A DNA stretch of 5,220 bases, from NCBI GenBank assembly GCA_009923345.1, contig RFTR01000141.1, positions 1-5,220 on the forward strand, written 5' to 3'. This DNA is from Betaproteobacteria bacterium (lineage in GTDB: Bacteria > Pseudomonadota > Gammaproteobacteria > Burkholderiales > Burkholderiaceae_C). Of this stretch, positions 1-5,220 are shown one piece after another (the stretch's first letter is position 1; every line of letters starts with the position of its first letter). The translations under genes were made by a program, and so were the position numbers. A model generated the notes under the pieces. It was not told the DNA's origin and made no database searches. It saw only the letters and a program-made list of their open reading frames with translations.

Positions 1-241
1 CCACTTTTTGTGCCACGTTGGCAGGTGTTGCGCCAAAGATATCGGTCAACACCAACAATCCGTCTTGCGACACATTTTGCAAAGCCAAGTTAGCCAAGCG
101 CAATGTTTCTTCAGGTGGGTCATCGGGTCGCACATCTAGCGCAATGACTTCATCGGCACACTCGGGATATACATGCATAGCGCAATCACGCAGTGCATTG
201 GCAAGCGGTGCGTGGGCGATGATGAAGATCGAATTGCTCAT
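1..241 (-). CDS. PTS EIIA component, mannose/fructose (EIIA-Man) family, partial (C-terminal part off the left edge)
   Basis: The first 80 residues are visible, starting MSNSIFIIAHAPLA. The fold start (strand, then the IIAHAP loop) and the later segment LVLTDIFGATPANVA match the EIIA-Man family, which accepts a phosphate from HPr on a histidine near residue 10; here His10 sits in that loop. The Asp-Ile-Phe-Gly-Ala-Thr-Pro segment at residues 67-73 is the second conserved loop beside the active site. The start is well fixed: an in-frame TAA lies at 245-247, one codon upstream of the ATG at 239-241, although no good Shine-Dalgarno is visible. In Burkholderiales such a gene usually precedes ptsH and ptsI and belongs to an incomplete, regulatory PTS without sugar permeases. 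That context would lie to the left and is not seen. The MFS gene ends 25 bp upstream on the same strand, so co-transcription is likely. Confidence 0.88.
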   Translation of the reverse strand, partial: MSNSIFIIAHAPLANALRDCAMHVYPECADEVIALDVRPDDPPEETLRLANLALQNVSQDGLLVLTDIFGATPANVAQKV

Positions 242-266
242 GATTTAGGCGCGTAGGCCTGCATTA

Positions 267-1520
267 TCAACGCTCAGTCTTGTGTCGAATGAAATGTAGG
301 TATGAGACTAGGCACAAACTCAAGAAAACGGCCATGGCAGATTGGAAGGACGCGACCTCTTCAAAGTCGAAGTTTCGAAACATATCCACCAACAAACCAA
401 ATCCCCACTGCACACAAAATACGCCCAGGAACAACACCAGGTTGTAGCCAGATAGTCCTTTTCCTGCTTCGGTGGCTGGAAACGCCGCGCCTACTGCAGG
501 CTGCGCCAGCGACACCACCGAGCCACTGATACAAAACAGTGCCCAGTGCAAAGCACCCGCATCGGGTCCTGACCAGACGATCCAGCACTGGATCAACAAA
601 TTCAAAGGGGTAATGGCAGTGATGAGCCGATTTGCATTAAGTCCCAAAAGGTAGAGCTTGGGCGTGATCAACCCCCACATCAAAAAGGTAAATAGCATGC
701 TGACATTGATCCAAAACAAACCGCCCGCAGCTTCTAGCGAAGAGTAGCCAGCTACCTTGGCCATCCATGGGCCGGCCCACAAGGTCTGCATGGCAATCAG
801 GCCGCCGTAGTTAAAAAAACCGATCGGGGTCATGCGTTGGAAATAAGGATTTCGCCAGACTTGCGCGTAACCCGCCAAAATGCTGGGCTTGACTTCCGAT
901 GCGTCTTGCGCATCGGGCTTTTGAATCAAACGCCACTCAGGTACTTTGATCACCATCAGGCCCATCGCTAAGAGCAACAGGAATGCAAGGATGCCAAACA
1001 TCCAACGCCAACCAATGGTTGGCAATAGCCATTGCACCGGCAAAGTAGAGGCAAGCATGCCAAATGAACCTGTCATCAACATCCACGAATTCGCACGCTG
1101 CTGAATCTCGGGTGTGAGCCAACGGCGATAACCCGTCAAAGGCGCCATCAAACATGCGCTGACGCCAGCACCGATCAACATGCGCGAAAGCAACAAGCCA
1201 GCAAAACTTGTCGCCAATGCGAACGCTATGCATCCAATGACCGCCACTGCCAAGAACCGTAAAACGACTTTCTTTGGTCCATGCTTGTCTAACCAATGTC
1301 CCAATGGCAATTGGGTCATTGAAAAGCCCAAGAAATAGCCCCCTGCCAACAGCCCAAGATCGCGGGCCTGTAGACCAAACTCCATGCTCAAAGTAGGCGA
1401 CAAAGTGGCAGTGATTGCACGCAACAGCGCCGATAAAAAGTACGCTGCGGCAAATGCTAAAAACACCCACACCGTATTGCGCAACGAAAGCAAATCGTGC
1501 GGCTGATCTTTGTTAGTCAT
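267..1520 (-). CDS. MFS transporter, 12 predicted membrane segments, substrate unknown
   Basis: With the ATG at 1518-1520 the protein has 417 residues, normal for a 12-helix major facilitator. The first helix begins near residue 16. The loop between helices 2 and 3 carries motif A as GHWLDKHGPKK (residues 74-84), with the conserved Gly and Asp. A second arginine-containing helix (RMLIGAGVSACLMAPLTG, residues 113-130) follows, and WRWMFG (171-176) leads into helix 6. A hydrophilic loop of about 35 residues (192-230) separates the two halves. It acts in the inner membrane as a secondary transporter, but nothing here reveals the substrate. The start is uncertain: the frame stays open to a TTG at 1563-1565, with ATGs at 1554-1556 and 1527-1529. 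I prefer 1520 because GGTG precedes it at fair spacing and the N-terminus then has usual length. It probably shares a transcript with the EIIA gene 25 bp downstream. Confidence 0.85.
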   Translation of the reverse strand: MTNKDQPHDLLSLRNTVWVFLAFAAAYFLSALLRAITATLSPTLSMEFGLQARDLGLLAGGYFLGFSMTQLPLGHWLDKHGPKKVVLRFLAVAVIGCIAFALATSFAGLLLSRMLIGAGVSACLMAPLTGYRRWLTPEIQQRANSWMLMTGSFGMLASTLPVQWLLPTIGWRWMFGILAFLLLLAMGLMVIKVPEWRLIQKPDAQDASEVKPSILAGYAQVWRNPYFQRMTPIGFFNYGGLIAMQTLWAGPWMAKVAGYSSLEAAGGLFWINVSMLFTFLMWGLITPKLYLLGLNANRLITAITPLNLLIQCWIVWSGPDAGALHWALFCISGSVVSLAQPAVGAAFPATEAGKGLSGYNLVLFLGVFCVQWGFGLLVDMFRNFDFEEVASFQSAMAVFLSLCLVSYLHFIRHKTER

Positions 1521-1633
1521 AAGCACCATTATCTCGACTTGTTTCTGCGAATGCATCCCTATCAACCAGTGTTGGACGCGCTATGTAAGCGTGGCTGTCT
1601 TCTATCGGACAGCTTTTGCACGACAATTTGGCG
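1521..1633. other. Divergent intergenic region between the MFS transporter and the CoA-transferase gene
   Basis: These 113 bp separate two genes transcribed away from each other, so both promoters should lie here unless they reach into the coding regions. I found no convincing sigma-70 box pair for either direction. TTGGAC at 1572-1577 resembles a -35 for the plus strand but lacks a good -10 at 16-18 bp. The one clear structure is the inverted repeat at 1593-1614, listed separately. Upstream in-frame extensions of both genes (to TTG at 1565 and TTG at 1616) would shorten this region but look less likely as real starts. Confidence 0.6.
1593..1614 (+). promoter_or_regulatory. Inverted repeat/hairpin just upstream of the CoA-transferase start, followed by four T
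   Basis: GCTGTC (1594-1599) and GACAGC (1608-1613) are a perfect 6-bp inverted repeat. In plus-strand RNA, G·U pairs extend the stem on both sides to 8 pairs around a 6-base loop (1601-1606). Four T (1614-1617) follow directly, and the CoA-transferase ATG is at 1634. This could be an operator for a dimeric regulator, a weak intrinsic terminator or attenuator, or chance. The short U run argues against strong termination. Confidence 0.3.
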
Positions 1634-2869
1634 ATGAACGCATTAGATGGCATACGCATACTTGATTTATCCCGTGTACTCGCGGGTCCTTGGTGCACAC
1701 AAACATTGGCTGATCTGGGTGCAGATGTTGTCAAAGTCGAGCGCCCCACATTTGGCGACGACACGCGCGGATGGGGACCTCCATTTTTAAAGGATGCCGC
1801 TGGTAAGGACACTGCAGACGCCGCCTATTATTTGGGCACCAACCGCAACAAGCGCTCTATTACTTGCGATATTGCTTCAGAGCAAGGCCAGGAGATTATT
1901 CGTGCACTTGCTTTGGTCAGCGATGTGTTTATTGAAAATTTCAAAGTGGGTGATATGGCCCGCTATGGCTTGGATTACGCCTCGCTTTCCAAAATCAACC
2001 CGCGCATGGTGTATTGCAGCGTGACGGGGTTTGGCCAAACAGGCCCGTATCGCGATCGCGCTGGATACGACTATGCGGTGCAAGGTATCGGTGGATTGAT
2101 GAGCGTCACTGGTGAACGCGACGATATTGGCGGCGGTCCTCAAAAAGTTGGTGTGGCCGTTGCTGATTTATTTACGGGCATGTATGCATCGGTTGCGATC
2201 TTGGCAGCGCTTCGTCATGCGGAGAGTACGGGCCAAGGCCAACATATCGATATGGCTTTGCTAGACACGCAAATCGCCATGCTGGCAAATTTAGGCGCGA
2301 ATTATTTGGTGTCTGGCAAAGTGCCTGGACGCGCAGGCAATGCGCACCAAAACATTGTTCCCTACCAAGTGTTTGAAGTAGCGCCCGCGCAAGACGGCAG
2401 CAAAGACCATTTGATATTGGCAGTGGGCAACGATAGTCAATACGCCAAGTTTTGTGCAGTGGCAGGCAGGCCAGAGCTTTCGCAAGACCCACGGTTTACC
2501 AAAAACTCTGAACGTGTTCGTAACCGCGCAGTGTTGGTGCCTATGCTTGAAGAAGTGATGCGCACACGCAGCAAACAAGACTGGCTGCGCGCACTAGAAG
2601 CCGCCAAAGTGCCGTGTGGCGCTATCAATAATTTGGCCGAAGTGTTTGTCGATCCGCACGTGCAATCGCGTGCGATGGTGCATGCATGGGATCGACCTGG
2701 TACAGGGCCCGTTAATTTGGTGGCCAGTCCAATGAAGCTAAGTGCTACGCCCGTTCGTAATGATGTCGCTCCACCGCTTCTTGGGCAGCACACGGACGCG
2801 GTGTTGGGCGAGTTGCTGGGTTATACAGAAAAACAAATCCAGCAACTACGCAAAAACTCCATTATTTAG
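1634..2869 (+). CDS. CaiB/BaiF family (family III) CoA-transferase, SUGCT-like
   Basis: This 411-residue protein is of standard length for family III CoA-transferases, which move CoA between an acyl-CoA and a carboxylate through an aspartyl-CoA thioester intermediate in the cytoplasm. The N-terminus shows the family pattern: MNALDGIRILDLSRVLAGPW, then ADLGADVVKVERP. The catalytic aspartate is most likely Asp178 in VAVADLFTGMYA. Segments such as GDDTRGWGPPF (41-51), YYLGTNRNKRSI (65-76), TGFGQTGPYRDRAGYD (131-146) and NIVPYQVF (240-247) resemble, from memory, human SUGCT, which uses glutarate and other dicarboxylates. A dicarboxylate substrate is therefore plausible but unproven. No glutaryl-CoA dehydrogenase or other pathway gene is beside it in the window. 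I chose the ATG at 1634 over the in-frame TTG at 1616 because the family begins at this point and the TTG lies at the foot of a hairpin. The 3' end overlaps the convergent cytochrome c' gene by 8 bp. Confidence 0.9.
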   Translation: MNALDGIRILDLSRVLAGPWCTQTLADLGADVVKVERPTFGDDTRGWGPPFLKDAAGKDTADAAYYLGTNRNKRSITCDIASEQGQEIIRALALVSDVFIENFKVGDMARYGLDYASLSKINPRMVYCSVTGFGQTGPYRDRAGYDYAVQGIGGLMSVTGERDDIGGGPQKVGVAVADLFTGMYASVAILAALRHAESTGQGQHIDMALLDTQIAMLANLGANYLVSGKVPGRAGNAHQNIVPYQVFEVAPAQDGSKDHLILAVGNDSQYAKFCAVAGRPELSQDPRFTKNSERVRNRAVLVPMLEEVMRTRSKQDWLRALEAAKVPCGAINNLAEVFVDPHVQSRAMVHAWDRPGTGPVNLVASPMKLSATPVRNDVAPPLLGQHTDAVLGELLGYTEKQIQQLRKNSII

Positions 2870-3314
2870 CGCGGAAGTCGTCGTGGCATGTTTTGCACGA
2901 GCCTGCGGTTGCGCCAAATGCTGTTTTAAAAGCATCTTGGTTACCGCTTTTTGCTGCAGCGACTAATTTGACGGACTCAGCTTGTAACTTGCCGGCATAG
3001 TCTTTGAACTTGGCGTTGTCTTTCCAGATGTCAGATTTGGCTTTGGTGTCTCCGCTGTCTGTTCCGTCGACAAAAGCGGCCCAAGGTAGCTTGGCTATGT
3101 CGGCCACGATTTCTGCATTTTCAGTGGCGGTTTTTGCATCAAAAGGAACGCGGCCTTGTGCCATGGCGCCAAGTCGTCCATTGTGGGCCGCCATGAGCGT
3201 AAATGCTGACTTTCGGTACTTGATTGCGTCTTCAGGCTTTGCAAATTGTGCTTGTGCGGATGCCCCAATAAATGTTGCGCCTATAACCGCGAGGGATAAG
3301 AGAAGTTTTTTCAT
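2862..3314 (-). CDS. Cytochrome c' (periplasmic, class II c-type haem protein)
   Basis: The 150-residue product begins with a clear Sec signal peptide (MKKLLLSLAV core, likely cleaved after AQA at residue 22). It ends with the C-terminal CKTCH haem-attachment motif (140-144; codons at 2883-2897) followed by DDFR, as in four-helix-bundle cytochrome c'. The mature N-terminus QFAKPEDAIKYRKSA and the LPWAAF segment (76-81) match, as I recall it, Alcaligenes xylosoxidans cytochrome c' almost residue for residue. His144 is the proximal iron ligand and Arg148 the basic residue beside it. Mature position 16 is Phe here instead of Leu (see findings). Members bind NO and CO at a five-coordinate haem and are linked to NO tolerance. 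AAGGA at 3323-3327, 8 nt before the ATG, supports the start. A cytochrome b gene diverges from it across 97 bp, and its 3' end overlaps the CoA-transferase gene. Confidence 0.95.
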   Translation of the reverse strand: MKKLLLSLAVIGATFIGASAQAQFAKPEDAIKYRKSAFTLMAAHNGRLGAMAQGRVPFDAKTATENAEIVADIAKLPWAAFVDGTDSGDTKAKSDIWKDNAKFKDYAGKLQAESVKLVAAAKSGNQDAFKTAFGATAGSCKTCHDDFRAK

Positions 3315-3411
3315 GCAAAGAGTCCTTAAGGGTTGAAAATAGATGTTTTGGTTCGCACACTTTCATTTTATGCATTCTGTGCGGCGTCTGTTTTTTTGAA
3401 TCGAATAGGCC
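3315..3411. other. Divergent promoter region between cytochrome c' and cytochrome b
   Basis: The 97 bp must drive both divergent cytochrome genes. On the minus strand CATAAA (3367-3372) is a fair -10 that would give a leader of roughly 45 nt for cytochrome c', but it has no good -35. On the plus strand TTGAAA (3333-3338) is a fair -35 with only a weak -10 at 17 bp. A T7 run (3391-3397) lies closer to the cytochrome b start. No clean FNR, Dnr or NsrR palindrome is visible. Exact promoter positions are inference. Confidence 0.45.
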
Positions 3412-4104
3412 ATGACACAACAAGCCCACACAGTCAAAACCAGAGTTTGGGATCTACCCACACGCCTCTTCCACGTATTACTCATGCTCTGTGTTCTGGG
3501 CTTAGTTATTACCGGTGGAAACGGCGACTTTGCGATGGTTGTTCACTTCTACTTGGGCTACGCCGTGTTGACTTTGGTGTTTTTTCGCATCATTTGGGGC
3601 GTTTTTGGCGGGTATTGGTCTCGATTTGCAACTTTTTTCCCCGGCCCTTCCTCTTTGCTTTCCTATTTACGTAACTTGAACAACCCAAATGCTAAGCCAT
3701 CGGTTGGTCATAACCCACTGGGTGCAATGTCTGTGTTCGTTTTCCTGCTAGTGCTTTTGTTACAAGCCCTCAGTGGCTTGATGAGTGATGACACTATCAG
3801 CATCAGCGGGCCTTGGTCACCACTTGTGCCCAACGCTTGGGTCGAGTTTGCAACCCGCTACCACACCGACATCGGATTTCCTCTGATTTTGGTTTTAGTG
3901 GGTGTGCACATTGCCGCAGTGCTCTATTACTTGCATGCGAAAAAACAAAACCTCATTCGCCCGATGATCGATGGTGATAAGTTAGTCTCACCCGCCACAC
4001 CTGCTTCGCGTGACTCTTTGCAAACACGCCTCATTGCGCTTGTTGTTGTTGTTACGTGCGCTTATGTGGTGTATCGTCTTGTGTCGCTCAGCGCAGCGTC
4101 ATAA
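3412..4104 (+). CDS. Membrane cytochrome b561 / Ni-hydrogenase b-type family protein
   Basis: This 230-residue integral membrane protein fits the prokaryotic cytochrome b561 / hydrogenase b-subunit family. Hydrophobic segments lie near residues 18-35, 44-64, 103-123, 153-175 and 205-225. Candidate haem ligands are His21 (TRLFHVLL), His45 (VVHFYLGY), His151 (RYHTDIGF) and His166 (VGVHIAAV); the GHNPLGA motif (99-105) before the third helix is also typical of this subgroup. WDLPTRLFH at residues 13-21 is the usual N-terminal signature. It would pass electrons between quinones and a periplasmic partner, and the divergent cytochrome c' gene is the obvious candidate. No hydrogenase genes are nearby, so a hydrogenase subunit is unlikely. 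The ATG at 3412 is preceded only by a weak AGG at close spacing. A strong terminator follows the stop codon immediately. Confidence 0.88.
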   Translation: MTQQAHTVKTRVWDLPTRLFHVLLMLCVLGLVITGGNGDFAMVVHFYLGYAVLTLVFFRIIWGVFGGYWSRFATFFPGPSSLLSYLRNLNNPNAKPSVGHNPLGAMSVFVFLLVLLLQALSGLMSDDTISISGPWSPLVPNAWVEFATRYHTDIGFPLILVLVGVHIAAVLYYLHAKKQNLIRPMIDGDKLVSPATPASRDSLQTRLIALVVVVTCAYVVYRLVSLSAAS

Positions 4105-4134
4105 AAAAAGCCCGGCTTGACCGGGCTTTTTTTT
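4103..4134. terminator. Strong bidirectional intrinsic terminator
   Basis: GCCCGG (4110-4115) and CCGGGC (4121-4126) form a perfect 6-bp GC-rich stem around the 5-base loop CTTGA. Seven A (4103-4109) precede it and eight T (4127-4134) follow, so either strand gives a hairpin plus U-tract. It overlaps the last two bases of the cytochrome b stop codon and lies about 35 bp beyond the peroxiredoxin stop, serving both convergent genes. Confidence 0.93.
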
Positions 4135-4169
4135 AAGCTAAGTGCTTAAGTGGGTTAACAGTTCCCTGA

Positions 4170-4685
4170 TTACAGTGACTTGTTAGCTGCTTGCGTCAAC
4201 ATAGTTTGCGCATCGCTGACTTCAAATTTTCCAGGGCCTTCTACGTTCAAGGTGGCGACTTTGCCATCTTTGACCAACATCGAATAGCGGTTGCTACGCA
4301 CGCCCATGCCGCGTGCTGTCAAGTCAAGTGTCAGGCCAGTTGCTTTTGCAAAGTCGGCACTGCCGTCACCCAACATACGAACCTTGCCGGCTGTGTGCAG
4401 GTCGCGCGCCCATGCGCCCATCACGAAAGCGTCGTTCACGCTGACACACCAAATCTCATCTACACCTGCAGCTTTTAACTCGGCGGCGTGGTCTACATAG
4501 CCAGGAACGTGTTTGGCAGAGCAAGTAGGTGTGAATGCACCAGGTAAGCCAAACACTGCAATGGTTTTGCCAGCACTTGCTTTGGCAACATCAACAGCGT
4601 TAGGGCCGATGCTGCAACCTTCGCCCTCAACCTCTGAATATTCCATCAGGGTGGTGTGTGGCAATGTGTCTCCGACTTTGATCAT
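4170..4685 (-). CDS. Peroxiredoxin, Prx5 family (thiol peroxidase)
   Basis: The 171-residue protein has the Prx5 layout. The active-site segment FGLPGAFTPTCSAKHVPGY (45-63) carries the peroxidatic Cys55 with the preceding Pro and Thr of the PxxxT/SxxC motif. WCVSVNDAFVMGAW (79-92) is the next conserved block, and GVRSNRYSMLV (128-138) supplies the active-site arginine, probably Arg130 with Arg133 nearby. Cysteines 24 and 80 are also present, but the C-terminal resolving cysteine of animal Prx5 is absent, so a glutaredoxin- or glutathione-dependent 1-Cys-like mechanism is likely. It would reduce hydrogen peroxide and organic hydroperoxides in the cytoplasm, as no signal peptide is seen. AGGAG (4692-4696), 6 nt before the ATG, fixes the start. 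It lies on the same strand as rpmC-rpsQ, beyond a terminator hairpin, so it may use its own promoter or ribosomal-operon read-through. Confidence 0.94.
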   Translation of the reverse strand: MIKVGDTLPHTTLMEYSEVEGEGCSIGPNAVDVAKASAGKTIAVFGLPGAFTPTCSAKHVPGYVDHAAELKAAGVDEIWCVSVNDAFVMGAWARDLHTAGKVRMLGDGSADFAKATGLTLDLTARGMGVRSNRYSMLVKDGKVATLNVEGPGKFEVSDAQTMLTQAANKSL

Positions 4686-4730
4686 GGGATGCTCCTAAAA
4701 GAGGTGGTTAAAAGTAAGGGCTAGAAAAGC

Positions 4731-4759
4731 AAAACGACCCACATTGTGGGCCGTTTTTT
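4731..4759 (-). terminator. Intrinsic terminator after rpsQ
   Basis: On the minus strand an A run (4759-4754) leads into CGGCCCAC (4753-4746), loop AAT, then GTGGGTCG (4742-4735) and TTTT (4734-4731), with a further TTTT after GC. The stem is 8 bp with one G·U pair, plus A-U extension. In plus-strand RNA that same position is an A·C mismatch, so the structure favours the minus direction and fits the end of the ribosomal protein transcript, 30 bp past the rpsQ stop. Confidence 0.8.
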
Positions 4760-4789
4760 GGGTCTTTGCAGGACGACGCCTACAAAAAC

Positions 4790-5059
4790 TTAGATGGCAG
4801 CTGCTTTCTCAACCAAACGGGTCGCAACCCAGTTTTTGGTTTTAGAAATAGGCTTGCTTTCTGTGATTTCAATCACATCGCCCAAGTGGAACTCGCCGGT
4901 TTCATCATGTGCGTGGTATTTGCTCGATTTAGCAACAATCTTGCCGTAGAGCGCATGCTTGACGCGACGCTCGACCAACACCGTGACGGTTTTGGCTCGT
5001 TTGTCGCTGACCACCTTGCCAATCAAAGTACGTTTGAGTGATTTTTTAGCTTCTGTCAT
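4790..5059 (-). CDS. rpsQ: 30S ribosomal protein S17
   Basis: The 89-residue product is full length for bacterial uS17, a primary 16S rRNA-binding protein of the small subunit. The N-terminal half has the family pattern TLIGKVVSDKRAKTVTVLVE (11-30), followed by HALYGKIV. The S17 signature appears as GDVIEITESKPISKTKNWV (60-78). The frame is open to a GTG at 5063-5065, but AAGGAG (5065-5070) lies 5 nt before the ATG at 5057-5059 and would overlap the GTG, so the ATG is chosen. Only 2 bp separate it from the rpmC stop, and its ribosome binding site lies inside the end of rpmC, which suggests translational coupling. It is the last ribosomal gene of this block; a terminator and then a peroxiredoxin gene follow. 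Confidence 0.98.
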   Translation of the reverse strand: MTEAKKSLKRTLIGKVVSDKRAKTVTVLVERRVKHALYGKIVAKSSKYHAHDETGEFHLGDVIEITESKPISKTKNWVATRLVEKAAAI

Positions 5060-5061
5060 GG

Positions 5062-5220
5062 TCACTCCTTCGCCTTGGCTTGTTGTTCGGCCAAAATGGT
5101 TTTGGCACGAGCGATGCTGCGACGGGCCACTTTCATTTGGGCCGTGTTGGTCAATTGCTGTGTGGCTTTTTGCATGCGCATGTTGAAGTGCGCTTTTTGC
5201 AATTCTTTGATTTCGGTCTG
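5062..5220 (-). CDS. rpmC: 50S ribosomal protein L29, partial (N-terminus off the right edge)
   Basis: The last 52 residues are visible in frame from the window edge to the TGA at 5062-5064. The text QTEIKELQKAHFNMRMQKAT, then the segment MKVARRSIARAKTILAEQQ, is the two-helix uL29 pattern, including the helix-2 RR.IARAKT signature. About 10-15 N-terminal residues should lie beyond the right edge. L29 sits near the exit tunnel of the large subunit. It is directly upstream of rpsQ with a 2-bp gap, in the usual S10-operon order rpmC-rpsQ, and its last codons carry the rpsQ Shine-Dalgarno. Confidence 0.96.
   Translation of the reverse strand, partial: QTEIKELQKAHFNMRMQKATQQLTNTAQMKVARRSIARAKTILAEQQAKAKE

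Noticed and set aside
18..248. Plus-strand open frame of 76 codons opposite the EIIA gene.
   Set aside because: It lies wholly antisense to a recognisable EIIA-Man protein, is rich in Ser and Ala with no family pattern, and has no ribosome binding site of note.
937..1470. Minus-strand open frame of 177 codons inside the MFS gene in another frame.
   Set aside because: The MFS frame has clear helices and motif A; this frame is a shadow with a mixed Cys/His/Trp-rich composition and no domain.
1616..1633. Upstream in-frame TTG start for the CoA-transferase.
   Set aside because: It adds six residues not typical of the family, starts in the T run at the foot of the hairpin, and has no Shine-Dalgarno.
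3353..3380. Possible NsrR-type nitric oxide repressor site: ATGCAT (3370-3375) followed on the minus strand by AAA then ATGAAA.
   Set aside because: The second half-site is poor and the 3-bp spacing between half-sites is shorter than the roughly 5 bp of the NsrR palindrome I recall. The functional context is tempting, but the sequence match is not good enough.
3333..3674. Plus-strand open frame of 113 codons overlapping the start of the cytochrome b gene.
   Set aside because: It starts in the divergent promoter region and runs through the cytochrome b gene in a different frame; the cytochrome b frame has the histidines and helices of its family.
4139..4152. Short direct repeat TAAGTG-CT-TAAGTG beside the bidirectional terminator.
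   Set aside because: Two 6-base copies in AT-rich sequence are expected by chance, and no target-site duplication or mobile element is associated.
5060..5065. In-frame GTG start for rpsQ at 5063-5065.
   Set aside because: It overlaps the AAGGAG ribosome binding site and the end of rpmC; the ATG at 5057-5059 has correct spacing.

Overview
The window looks like ordinary chromosomal sequence from a betaproteobacterium, most likely order Burkholderiales and perhaps Comamonadaceae-like. The evidence is the combination of an EIIA-Man type phosphotransferase gene, a family III CoA-transferase, a cytochrome c' closely resembling the Alcaligenes/Achromobacter proteins, a Prx5-type peroxiredoxin and S10-operon ribosomal genes. 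Base composition is near balanced by eye, lower in GC than many Comamonadaceae. The taxonomic call is inference from protein character; no rRNA is present.

Layout from left to right. Positions 1-1520 (minus strand) hold an MFS transporter followed 25 bp later by the 5' part of an EIIA-Man family gene that runs off the left edge. Positions 1521-1633 are a divergent intergenic region with a hairpin next to the plus-strand gene. Positions 1634-2869 (plus) encode a CaiB/BaiF family CoA-transferase whose motifs resemble the glutarate/dicarboxylate branch (SUGCT-like). Its 3' end overlaps by 8 bp, tail to tail, a minus-strand cytochrome c' gene (2862-3314). Divergent from that, across 97 bp, a plus-strand membrane cytochrome b561-type gene (3412-4104) ends at a strong bidirectional terminator (about 4103-4134). 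Beyond it, reading leftward on the minus strand, are rpmC (partial, 5' end off the right edge), rpsQ, a terminator hairpin, and a Prx5-family peroxiredoxin (4170-4685).

Functionally there are four modules: (i) a transporter probably co-transcribed with a regulatory PTS component; (ii) a stand-alone acyl-CoA:carboxylate CoA-transferase; (iii) a divergent cytochrome c'/cytochrome b pair, likely a periplasmic haem protein plus a membrane electron donor or acceptor connected with nitric oxide or redox stress; (iv) the end of a ribosomal protein operon followed by a thiol peroxidase. Every stretch over about 115 bp is coding. I saw no mobile element, CRISPR array, tRNA, rRNA or phage gene, and no convincing undescribed multi-gene system. 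The most interesting points are a phenylalanine where the classical cytochrome c' has its distal-pocket leucine, the hairpin in front of the CoA-transferase, and the peroxiredoxin placed just after rpsQ, where rplN would be found in many genomes.
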